Part shown: positions 41,754-49,659 of the stretch, one piece after another
How the letters are laid out: every line of letters starts with the position of its first letter
How positions within the stretch are numbered: position 1 is the first letter of the stretch
Source: CAZMZW01 sp964571135
GTDB taxonomy: Bacteria; Chloroflexota; Anaerolineae; Anaerolineales; Anaerolineaceae
Length of the DNA: 64,000 nucleotides
Assembly (NCBI GenBank): GCA_964571135.1
Contig: CAZMZW010000001.1
Location: 597,081 to 661,080 of the forward strand
Direction of reading: 5' to 3'
Notes under the pieces: generated by a model
The model's database searches: none
What the model was told of the DNA's origin: nothing
Seen by the model: only the letters and a program-made list of their open reading frames with translations
Made by a program: the position numbers and the translations under genes

Positions 41754-42158
41754 ATGACCAAAATTATTGATATTGAAGGAATCGGACCAGCAATTGCTAA
41801 AAAGCTGAGTTTAGCTGGAATCAAATCAGTGGAAGCTTTATTAAAGCATGGAGCGACCCCCAAAGGACGTGAAGAAGTTGCCAAGGAAACAGGTTTGGGA
41901 CATAAGGAAATTCTGGAATGGGTGAACCGCGCTGACCTTTATCGAATAAAGGGAGTTGGTTCAGAGTATTCTGATTTGTTGGAAAATGCCGGTGTTGATA
42001 CCGTTGTGGAATTATCCAAGCGTGATGCGAAGAACTTAACTGTAAAAATGGCCGAATCAAATGCAAAACGAAAAGTTGTGCGCCGCTTACCCGTTGAAAA
42101 ACAGGTTGCTAACTGGATCGCACAAGCCAAGAAACTTCCCAGAGCTGTAAGTTACTAA
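41754..42158 (+). CDS. Helix-hairpin-helix protein, DUF4332 family
   Basis: The 134-residue protein has two helix-hairpin-helix units: DIEGIGPAIAKKLSLAGIKSVEALLKHGAT and RIKGVGSEYSDLLENAGVDTVVELSKR. This doubled arrangement is DUF4332. The motifs suggest binding to DNA or to another nucleic acid. AAGGAG lies 7 bases before the ATG, and a strong terminator follows. It is a short single-gene unit. Confidence 0.85.
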   Translation: MTKIIDIEGIGPAIAKKLSLAGIKSVEALLKHGATPKGREEVAKETGLGHKEILEWVNRADLYRIKGVGSEYSDLLENAGVDTVVELSKRDAKNLTVKMAESNAKRKVVRRLPVEKQVANWIAQAKKLPRAVSY

Positions 42159-42180
42159 AGAAAAATTATTTCAGAAATTA

Positions 42181-42220
42181 ATGAGCCGATGGTTAACATC
42201 GGCTCATTTTATTTATTTAA
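42181..42220 (+). terminator. Rho-independent terminator after the DUF4332 gene
   Basis: ATGAGCCGATG/CATCGGCTCAT makes a perfect 11-base stem with a 5-base loop, followed by TTTTATTTATTT. It lies between the gene and the convergent valS gene. Confidence 0.9.
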
Positions 42221-42244
42221 GCTTTCGATACAAGTCTTTAAATA

Positions 42245-44950
42245 TTACTTGAGCTGGTGTTTTATTTTCTCAGCAGTATCAATGAATATTGCTAATTTCT
42301 GTCTTTCTTTTTCAACGATATCTTTTGGTGCTTTTAATGCAAATTCGGATTTTAGAAGATTATTGATTCGCATGATCTGCGATTCAATAGAGTTCAACTC
42401 ATTTCTTAGATTATTAAGCTTATCTTCCACATTTACAACAATATCCATTTTTAGAACCACAACCATCCCGGAAGTATCTAATGTTGTACTTGGAAATTGC
42501 TGAAGCTCAACAGAATTCATCTGGGTTTCTTGAATAGATAACTGGTTTAGATGAGCCAGAGCACAAATAGTTGGTATGAGTTTCATCAGTTCATGTGTAT
42601 TTTTCTTATAAATTATTGTGGCACTGGGTTTTTGAGCCGTTAAGAGGTCATTTTCTATTCGTAAATTACGTAATGCCTTGACAGGTTCAACAATCAGATT
42701 ATTGAACTGGTCAATTGAAGCTGTCTCCCATTCTTCTCTTAAAGAAGGTTTTGGCCATAGGGCATTGATTAATCCAATTTCCCAATCCACTCCTGATTCT
42801 GGTTTAATTCCAAATTTTATGCAAGCTTTTTTCAAATAGGACCATAATTCTTCAGTTACAAATGGGGTGAAAGGATGCAATAATCTCAGGCATCTATCCA
42901 GGATGGTCACAAGCATGCGAGTTGTATAGAAAGCACGACTTTCATTTTCAGAAATCTGTACTTTGGCTATTTCGATATACCAGTCTGCAAATTCACTCCA
43001 GAAGAAATCGTAGATCTGCCGCCCCGCTTCACCATATTGGTGGGTTGTGAAAAGTCGTTCCACCTCCCGGACGAGTTGGTTCGATCTGGCAGTGATCCAT
43101 TGGTCAGCGAGAGTGGGTGAGAGCTGTGGGGATGCTGATTCCGGCGCCCTTTCTAAGGCACTAATGACAAAACGTCCGGCATTCCAAATCTTATTAGCAA
43201 AATTGCGGTTTGCCTGCACCTTTTTAACACTCAAATTCATATCATTTCCAGGAGTGGATCCAACTAGCAGTGTGAATCTCAATGCATCCGTTCCCATTTC
43301 ATCCATCACAATCAAGGGATCGATGACATTTCCTTTTGTCTTGCTCATCTTTTGTCCATTTTCATCGCGGATCAATCCGTGAAGATAGACAGTATGAAAA
43401 GGAGCTTTACCGGTAAATTCAAGTCCATCCATAATCATCCGGGCAACCCAGAAAAACAAAATGTCATATCCGGTTTCAAGTACTGAGGTTGGATAGAAAT
43501 ATTTATAATCCGGGGTTTCTTCCGGCCACCCGAGAGTTGAAAAAGGCCATAAACCTGAAGAAAACCAGGTATCCAAAACATCTTCATCCTGATGAATCTT
43601 TTTGCTTTGGCAATGTTCACATATTTCTGGATCAGAACGGGTTATGGTCATTTTGCCGCACTCATCACAATACCATACCGGAATTCGATGGCCCCACCAC
43701 AGCTGACGGCTGATACACCAATCCTGAATATTTTCCATCCAGTTGAAAAACACCTTGGTAAAGTGTTCCGGCACAATACTTACATCACCATTTCGGACTG
43801 CCCTAATTGCAGCATCTGCGAGCGGTTGAATTTTTACAAACCATTGGGTGCTGATCAAAGGTTCAATAATTTCACCACCACGTTGTGAGCGGGGGACATT
43901 AAGAGTATATGATTCTTCTTTGATCACTAATCCCTGGGAACCCATGTCTTCCCAGATTTTCTTCCTGCATTCAAAACGGTCCATTCCTTGATAGGGTCCG
44001 CTATTCTCATTCATGGTCACATCTTTATTGAGAATGTTAATCATTTCAAGGTGATGCCTTTCGGCGAGGGCATAATCATTTGCACTGTGAGCAGGGGTGA
44101 CCTTGAGCGCGCCAGTTCCAAATTCGCGATCAATATATTCATCAGCAATCACCGGAATTTGGCGGTTGAGAATTGGGACAACGACTTTTTTACCAATGAA
44201 CTTCTTATAGCGTTCATCCAGTGGATGGACACAAACAGATGTATCTCCTGGAATTGTTTCGGGGCGCGTAGTGGCAACAGGGATGAATTCCTTGGGATCA
44301 TCGGCCAATAAATATTTAAAATAGAATAATTTACCTGGTTCCTGGGAATATTCCACTTCCAGATCTGATACTGCAGTTTTTAACAGAGGGGACCAATTGA
44401 CCATGCGGATGCCACGATAAATCAAACCTTTTTCATATAATCGTACAAACGCTTCTCTTACTGCACGGGATAACCCATCATCCAAGGTGAAGCGCTCGCG
44501 AGTCCAATCACAAGATGCTCCAAGTCTGCGAATCTGGTTGGTGATCTTGCCCCCATATTTTTCTTTCCATTCCCAGGCTCTTTTTTCAAATTTTTCACGG
44601 CCGAGGTCCTCCCGTTTCAAGCCTTCCTTCTCAAGATCTTTTTCTACTTGTAATTGTGTCGCGATTCCTGCATGGTCTGATCCTGGAACCCACAGTGTCG
44701 GGATTCCTTTCATACGGTGGTAACGGATCATTAAATCTTCCATAGCAATGAACATGGCATGACCCAGATGCAATTCGCCAGTTACATTGGGGGGTGGGAT
44801 AGAAATCACAAATGGTTTTCGGCTGGGATCGAAATCCTTGCTGCCCGGATCGTTGGTTGGTTGGAAATTGCCATTTTTCTCCCACAGCTCATAAATGCGC
44901 CCCTCGGTATTTTTAAAGTCATATGATTTTGGTAAACTAAATTCATCCAT
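42245..44950 (-). CDS. valS: Valyl-tRNA synthetase
   Basis: The 901-residue class I enzyme charges tRNA-Val. The HIGH motif is HLGH (61-64, in PPPNVTGELHLGH) and the KMSKS loop reads KMSKT (about 533-537). The editing domain (about 200-390) holds TTRPETIPGDTSVCVHPLDE. The C-terminal coiled coil, VNVEDKLNNLRNELNSIESQ onward, is the tRNA-binding arm of ValRS. The ATG at 44950 has AGGAGA 6 bases upstream and follows the T-box terminator, while the in-frame start at 44980 lies inside the terminator. Regulation by a T-box is seen in the leader. Confidence 0.97.
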   Translation of the reverse strand: MDEFSLPKSYDFKNTEGRIYELWEKNGNFQPTNDPGSKDFDPSRKPFVISIPPPNVTGELHLGHAMFIAMEDLMIRYHRMKGIPTLWVPGSDHAGIATQLQVEKDLEKEGLKREDLGREKFEKRAWEWKEKYGGKITNQIRRLGASCDWTRERFTLDDGLSRAVREAFVRLYEKGLIYRGIRMVNWSPLLKTAVSDLEVEYSQEPGKLFYFKYLLADDPKEFIPVATTRPETIPGDTSVCVHPLDERYKKFIGKKVVVPILNRQIPVIADEYIDREFGTGALKVTPAHSANDYALAERHHLEMINILNKDVTMNENSGPYQGMDRFECRKKIWEDMGSQGLVIKEESYTLNVPRSQRGGEIIEPLISTQWFVKIQPLADAAIRAVRNGDVSIVPEHFTKVFFNWMENIQDWCISRQLWWGHRIPVWYCDECGKMTITRSDPEICEHCQSKKIHQDEDVLDTWFSSGLWPFSTLGWPEETPDYKYFYPTSVLETGYDILFFWVARMIMDGLEFTGKAPFHTVYLHGLIRDENGQKMSKTKGNVIDPLIVMDEMGTDALRFTLLVGSTPGNDMNLSVKKVQANRNFANKIWNAGRFVISALERAPESASPQLSPTLADQWITARSNQLVREVERLFTTHQYGEAGRQIYDFFWSEFADWYIEIAKVQISENESRAFYTTRMLVTILDRCLRLLHPFTPFVTEELWSYLKKACIKFGIKPESGVDWEIGLINALWPKPSLREEWETASIDQFNNLIVEPVKALRNLRIENDLLTAQKPSATIIYKKNTHELMKLIPTICALAHLNQLSIQETQMNSVELQQFPSTTLDTSGMVVVLKMDIVVNVEDKLNNLRNELNSIESQIMRINNLLKSEFALKAPKDIVEKERQKLAIFIDTAEKIKHQLK

Positions 44951-44956
44951 AATTTC

Positions 44957-45216
44957 TCCTAAAAAAATAAAACCTCTCATCCAAAGGACGAAAGGTTTAA
45001 CTTCCGTGGTACCACCTTAATTTACCGGAATTATTCCGGCACACTCAATCCAGAATAGTCATTCTGGGTTTGCAGTAACGGGCTACCCGTGCCGGTCTAC
45101 TTTCAATAAGATTTCTTCGGCATCATTGCAGGCGACTTCATCGGTGGAATTGATTTGGATGTTTTCAGCCAATGACATCCTTTTCTGTCAAAATTTCAGC
45201 CGATTACTACTCCTGC
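44957..45216 (-). promoter_or_regulatory. T-box riboswitch of valS with GUC specifier
   Basis: Stem I starts at GCAGG (45216-45212) and closes with CCTGC (45132-45128). Above it the specifier loop has AGTAGTA on one side and GAAGTCG on the other, and ATCGG/CCGAT closes the upper stem. The specifier triplet is GTC (45136-45134), a valine codon. The T-box sequence AAGGTGGTACCACGG lies at 45018-45004. Its TGGT places U opposite the tRNA discriminator, which fits A73 of tRNA-Val. A terminator follows. When uncharged tRNA-Val binds, the antiterminator should form and valS should be read through. Confidence 0.92.
44961..44998 (-). terminator. Attenuator terminator in the valS leader
   Basis: AACCTTTCGTCC and GGATGAGAGGTT pair over 12 positions (two G-U) around a 4-base loop, followed by TTATTTTTTT. 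It overlaps the end of the T-box element and ends about 10 bases before the valS ATG. Confidence 0.92.
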
Positions 45217-45323
45217 TCAAAATATTCAATTATAAGAATTATAGCGATTTAGACTCGCATTGTCAATAAATAGTAAGTGAGTGGAATAAATAATTGTAAA
45301 TAATTTTGGTAAGATTATTGGTA

Positions 45324-46739
45324 ATGGTAAAAAAAGGTATCTTTAATTTTACAGTGATATTATCTGTAATTTTCTTTACAGTCAGTTCTTGCAGTCCAAA
45401 TTCATCTGTCACCATTTTGCCAACAATAACAAAAATTGCACCCACTCTTACCCAAAGCCTTGAAACCCCTACTAAGAGTATCCAGCAGAAAATAGAAATT
45501 CCAGATATTGAAAAATTTAGTGAAAAAATTACGATTAAATTCTGGCATCCCTGGTCTGGAGATGCGGCACGCGCTATTGAATTGTTAATTAAAGAATTTA
45601 ATTCTACAAATGCCTGGGGAATTCAAGTAATTGAATTTTCTTATGGGAATGAGGATTATTTGATTAGCAAAGCTCAGAATGCACTGCAGAATCAAGAAAA
45701 TCCAGAAGTGATCGCTGCCCCCATCAGTTTTCTGAGAAATCTTTTTACAAATGGAAATGAATTAATTAATCTGTTAGATTATACCAATCACGCCAAATTT
45801 GGTTTAACTGAAGAGGAAAAAATATCCTATCCCCTCACTTTTTGGCAGCAGGACACGATTGATGGTTCCAGATTTGGTATGCCGGCGCAGCGGGATGCAC
45901 ATGTACTTTTTTATAATCAATCCTGGGCAAGGGAACTTGGATTTGAAACTCCACCATCCACTCCAGATGAATTCCTTAATCAATCCTGTGCAGCGGCTCG
46001 TGCAAACTCTTTTGATGGCAATCCAGATAATAATGGCACAGGGGGGTGGATCTACAATTCAGATCCCGTAACAGTTTTGAGCTGGATGAGAGCTTTTAAT
46101 GGGGGAGAGTTGCCAGCAAATGAAGGCGATCAATATATTTTTGGGAACCAACCCAATATTGCTGCATTTTCTTTTCTCCAACAGATCATTAAATTAGGCT
46201 GTGCATGGGTTGGAAAAGAACCAGATCCTTATCGATATTTTGCGTCGCGCAATGCATTGTTCTATAGTGGTGGTTTGCAAGACATACTTATACAGGAAAA
46301 AAATGCAAATAATAAAGATCAATGGACAATCATTTCTTACCCCTCACTTAAGGGAAATGATGTGGTTCTAACTGATGGTTTATCCTACGGGATATATAAA
46401 TCAACTACTGAAAAGGACCTGGCTGCCTGGCTGTTTATCCGATGGATGCAAAAACCTGTCAGTCAGGCTAAATTAATATACGCAACAAGCACATATTATT
46501 TAACATCCTCGACTTTGGATGAAATGAAAAATTATCGCAAGAAAAATTCAGCCTGGGATGCGGCTCTTCAATACCTGCCTTTATCCAAATCCGCGCCAAT
46601 ATTAAGTACCTGGAATATTGTAGGAAAGGTCCTTCAGGATGCGTCTTGGCAGCTTACCCAAAGTAATGTCAATACAGGTGATATCCCTGATATTCTAGGG
46701 CAGGCCGATGAAATCATCAAAGAAATTGTTCAAAAATAA
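45324..46739 (+). CDS. Extracellular solute-binding lipoprotein (ABC family 1)
   Basis: The 471-residue protein has a signal peptide ending in TVSSC (Cys23), then a Ser/Thr/Pro spacer. The mature part resembles MalE-type binding proteins: ITIKFWHPWSGDAARAIELLIKEFN at the start, GMPAQRDAHVLFYNQSWARELGFETPP and DGLSYGIYKSTTEKDLAAWLFIRWM later. It should capture a sugar or oligosaccharide outside the membrane. No permease or ATPase gene is adjacent, so its transporter partner is elsewhere. I chose the ATG at 45324 because the earlier TTG extension would precede a proper signal peptide. rnhA begins immediately after its stop. Confidence 0.87.
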   Translation: MVKKGIFNFTVILSVIFFTVSSCSPNSSVTILPTITKIAPTLTQSLETPTKSIQQKIEIPDIEKFSEKITIKFWHPWSGDAARAIELLIKEFNSTNAWGIQVIEFSYGNEDYLISKAQNALQNQENPEVIAAPISFLRNLFTNGNELINLLDYTNHAKFGLTEEEKISYPLTFWQQDTIDGSRFGMPAQRDAHVLFYNQSWARELGFETPPSTPDEFLNQSCAAARANSFDGNPDNNGTGGWIYNSDPVTVLSWMRAFNGGELPANEGDQYIFGNQPNIAAFSFLQQIIKLGCAWVGKEPDPYRYFASRNALFYSGGLQDILIQEKNANNKDQWTIISYPSLKGNDVVLTDGLSYGIYKSTTEKDLAAWLFIRWMQKPVSQAKLIYATSTYYLTSSTLDEMKNYRKKNSAWDAALQYLPLSKSAPILSTWNIVGKVLQDASWQLTQSNVNTGDIPDILGQADEIIKEIVQK

Positions 46740-47180
46740 ATGTTGAAACCAAATTTACCAGAAGTAATTATTTATACCGATGGGGCTTGTGATCCTAATC
46801 CCGGATCAGGGGGATGGGCAGCAATTCTGTTATTTGAAAAAACAAAAAAGGAAATAAAAGGATCAGAGAGCCCTTCGACCAATAATAGGATGGAATTAAT
46901 CGCTGCAATTCAAGCCTTGAATGCCCTTGAGGTTGCATACAGGGTAAACCTATATACGGATTCTAAATACTTAAAGTTGGGAATTGAAGAATGGATGCCA
47001 AACTGGATAAATCGCGGTTGGAAACGCAAAGGTGGGAAATTAGCAAACATTGAATTGTGGCAGAGCCTTCACACTATTTCACAAAAGCACAACATTAAAT
47101 GGCATTGGCTAAAAGGTCATGCTGGTAATGAGTATAACGAACGGGTCAATTGGTTAGCTCAAAAGGCTATTAAGTATTAA
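46740..47180 (+). CDS. rnhA: Ribonuclease HI with Asn replacing the fourth catalytic Asp
   Basis: The 146-residue enzyme cuts the RNA strand of RNA-DNA hybrids. YTDGACDPNPGSGGW carries the first Asp, NRMELIAAI the catalytic Glu and YTDSKY the second Asp, and GHAGNEYNERVNWLA carries the flexible His. At the place of E. coli D134 (NERCDELA) this protein has Asn (NERVNWLA). The N-terminal hybrid-binding domain of eukaryotic forms is absent. The ATG abuts the stop of the upstream lipoprotein gene, an odd partner for a nuclease. Confidence 0.93.
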   Translation: MLKPNLPEVIIYTDGACDPNPGSGGWAAILLFEKTKKEIKGSESPSTNNRMELIAAIQALNALEVAYRVNLYTDSKYLKLGIEEWMPNWINRGWKRKGGKLANIELWQSLHTISQKHNIKWHWLKGHAGNEYNERVNWLAQKAIKY

Positions 47181-47284
47181 TTTGAATTAGGATTGAAACG
47201 TGGTTAATTTACCAATTGATTTATTGTCGCTTTTACTAAAATGTAGTTATAGAGATTTGGAACTATATTTTCACGCTTAAAAAA

Positions 47285-47355
<71 letters not shown>

Positions 47356-47460
47356 ATAACAATGAAGATTATAAAATCAGGAAGAACTCTTGTCAACCAA
47401 ATTGAGTGCATTTATTTTTATATATTCTTGTTGAAGACAAATTTGCAAATCCCTGTATAA

Positions 47461-47490
47461 AAAAAAACGACTTCAAAAGTCGATTTTTTT
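47461..47490. terminator. Bidirectional terminator between tRNA-Cys and tRNA-Gly
   Basis: CGACTT and AAGTCG (with TTTTGA-type loop) make a short stem flanked by a long A-run on the left and a T-run on the right. It can terminate on either strand and would separate the two tRNAs. Confidence 0.7.
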
Positions 47491-47491
47491 G

Positions 47492-47565
47492 AGCGGGCGA
47501 TGGGTCTCGAACCCATAAACCTCTTCCTTGGCAAGGAAGCGTTCTACCAATTGAACTACGCCCGC
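47492..47565 (-). tRNA. tRNA-Gly (anticodon GCC)
   Basis: Acceptor GCGGGCG/CGCCCGC, D-arm GTTC...GAAC, anticodon stem CTTCC/GGAAG with loop TTGCCAA, and T-arm ATGGG/CCCAT with TTCGAGA are present. The discriminator is U, typical of bacterial tRNA-Gly. CCA is not encoded. Confidence 0.95.
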
Positions 47566-47645
47566 ATGCAGCCTAGATTATATAGCAAAATTGAGAATGT
47601 TGTCAACCTAATTGAGGATTGTGGAAAAAAATTCTTTTCCGACAA

Positions 47646-48209
47646 TTAGTCGTAGGTATTAAAAATCTGTAAAACGATATCTGCATATTCATAGAATACA
47701 TCCATTGGGCCATATGCACGCAGGGCTTCACGCCAGTCTCCATAACGGATAAATAATCCACTGAGCATTTTAGAGCCGTATTCAATATTGAATGGTGGAT
47801 CATACAATTCCTGCATGCTTGGGCGGAATCGAAAACAGGGATCTCCTTCACAAATGAAACTGGCTGCCAATCCATCCTTCGGCATGACTTGCATTAAACC
47901 AACAGCCCCGCTGGAGGAATATGCAAGAGGGTTTCCGCCACTTTCTTGTAGAATTACAGAAGCGATTAAATTGACATTCAGGCTGAAATTGATTGCATTA
48001 CGTTCGATGATCTTTTTCCATTGTTGGATGGAATTGGGAAATTGGGGGCTTAATCCTGGTCTGGAATCTTCCATCACAGGAGGTGATTCACTTGTGGATT
48101 CTGTTTTGGACGCCCATACAACTCTTGGGGCGGAAATTAAACTTGTAAATAAGTAAAGAAAAAGGATGGAAATAGTGACCCCAGGAAGTAACAAGTTTTT
48201 TGCGCTCAT
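47646..48209 (-). CDS. Lytic transglycosylase (SLT domain)
   Basis: The 187-residue protein has an N-terminal membrane or signal segment (about 7-34), a linker and an SLT domain. SVILQESGGNPLAYSSSGAVGLMQVMP contains the catalytic Glu (E89) and the family signature, and WREALRAYGPMD is the AYNxG-like part. It cleaves peptidoglycan glycan strands with formation of anhydro-muramic acid. The last residues (NTYD) end about 80 bases from tRNA-Gly. No cell-division operon is next to it. Confidence 0.87.
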   Translation of the reverse strand: MSAKNLLLPGVTISILFLYLFTSLISAPRVVWASKTESTSESPPVMEDSRPGLSPQFPNSIQQWKKIIERNAINFSLNVNLIASVILQESGGNPLAYSSSGAVGLMQVMPKDGLAASFICEGDPCFRFRPSMQELYDPPFNIEYGSKMLSGLFIRYGDWREALRAYGPMDVFYEYADIVLQIFNTYD

Positions 48210-48417
48210 TTGATGTTATCCTATTGCGAGATATTATAGCACAATAGTTCTATAATATTCAAGGATTAAAAACTTGTGAGAAACATATTTTGTCAGGCTG
48301 ACCCGGATTATTAGAAACCCCTTATAACAAAAAATCAGTTATTGACGATTTTTTAGAAATGGGACACAAATAAACGGATTGAAATATTTTTCTATAGTAT
48401 TGTTATTCTATTCCCCG

Positions 48418-49485
48418 TTAGCGCTCCATGCTCACTACCTGGTGTTCCCAGCGATGCCACTCCCCGAAATATTTTTCTACTATCTTCTTTCCTTCACCGG
48501 GGCAGGGTAAACCCTTATACTCCAAATCAGCATCCACCATGATGCGAACTAATTCGTGGAATTTGATCTTGGGCGCCCATTTAAGTTCCTGTTTCGCCTT
48601 GGCAGGATCTGCCAGCAGATAATCCACTTCAGTTGGGCGGAAATAACGTTCATCTATTCGCACGTAATCTTGATATTTTAATCCCACATAGGTAAATGCT
48701 TCTTCAAGAAATTCGCGAACCGTATGAGATTCACCGGTTCCAATCACATAATCCTGTGGTTTATCCTGCTGTAACATCATCCACATCGCCTCCACATATT
48801 CAGGGGCATACCCCCAGTCCCGTTTGGAATCCAGGTTACCCAGGTAGAGATGTTGTTGTTCTTCTGCTTTAATGGCTGCCACCGCACGAGTGATTTTTCG
48901 AGTGACAAAGGTCTCGCCGCGCCTTGGTGATTCATGGTTGAAAAGAATGCCGTTGCAGGCAAACAGCTTATAGGCTTCACGGTAATTTCGGGTGATCCAA
49001 TAGGCATAGACCTTGGCGGCGGCATACGGACTGCGCGGTTCAAAAGGAGTGTTTTCGTTTTGGGGTGGTTTTACACCACCAAACATTTCACTGGAAGATG
49101 CCTGATAAAAACGTGCTTCAGAATGGGCATTTCGGACGGCATCCAAAATGCGCGTTGTGCCAAGCCCGGTCACATCGCCGGTATACTCAGGCATATCAAA
49201 ACTTACCCGAACATGGCTTTGGGCTGCCAAATGATAGATTTCATCAGGGTGAATGTTATAGATGATATTAAAAAGGGTTTCGCTAACCGAAACATCTCCA
49301 TGATGGAGGTGCAGATGAACTTTTTTCCCGTTATGCGGGTCGTGGTAAATATGATCGATCCGGCGGCTATTGAAAGTACTTGCCCGGCGAATAATGCCAT
49401 GAACTTCGTAATCCTTGCTTAACAATAACTCAGCAAGATATGATCCGTCCTGGCCTGTGATTCCCGTTATAAGAGCTTTTTTCAA
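48418..49485 (-). CDS. gmd: GDP-mannose 4,6-dehydratase
   Basis: The 355-residue short-chain dehydrogenase has the NADP-binding GITGQDGSYLAELL near the start, SSSEMFGGVKPPQNE and the YAAAK active site. LFNHESPRRGETFVTRKITRA, typical of Gmd, then follows. It makes GDP-4-keto-6-deoxymannose for fucose, rhamnose or perosamine synthesis. The start is TTG (49485), with CAGGAG 6 bases upstream. No partner such as fcl is adjacent, so it is solitary. Confidence 0.95.
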   Translation of the reverse strand: MKKALITGITGQDGSYLAELLLSKDYEVHGIIRRASTFNSRRIDHIYHDPHNGKKVHLHLHHGDVSVSETLFNIIYNIHPDEIYHLAAQSHVRVSFDMPEYTGDVTGLGTTRILDAVRNAHSEARFYQASSSEMFGGVKPPQNENTPFEPRSPYAAAKVYAYWITRNYREAYKLFACNGILFNHESPRRGETFVTRKITRAVAAIKAEEQQHLYLGNLDSKRDWGYAPEYVEAMWMMLQQDKPQDYVIGTGESHTVREFLEEAFTYVGLKYQDYVRIDERYFRPTEVDYLLADPAKAKQELKWAPKIKFHELVRIMVDADLEYKGLPCPGEGKKIVEKYFGEWHRWEHQVVSMER

Positions 49486-49624
49486 TATCTACTCCTGTTT
49501 ATTTTTCATATAAGAACTATAGTATATCCATGCCATATACAGCTGTCAAACATTTGGACTCAAGCTGCAAGAGGATTTTGGAGTTTATCTCAATGGAGGA
49601 TAATTTATTAAATTGCTAATAACA

Positions 49625-49650
49625 AAAACCGCTTTAATAAGCGGTCTTTG
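49625..49650 (-). terminator. Terminator after clpC
   Basis: ACCGCTT/AAGCGGT with a 4-base loop lies 10 bases after the clpC stop. On the minus strand it is followed by TTTTTGTTATT. Confidence 0.7.
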
Positions 49651-49659
49651 TATCCCTAT

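Noticed and set aside
43330..43360. KMSKT instead of KMSKS in ValS
   Set aside because: Thr at the last position is a known tolerated variant of this class I motif.
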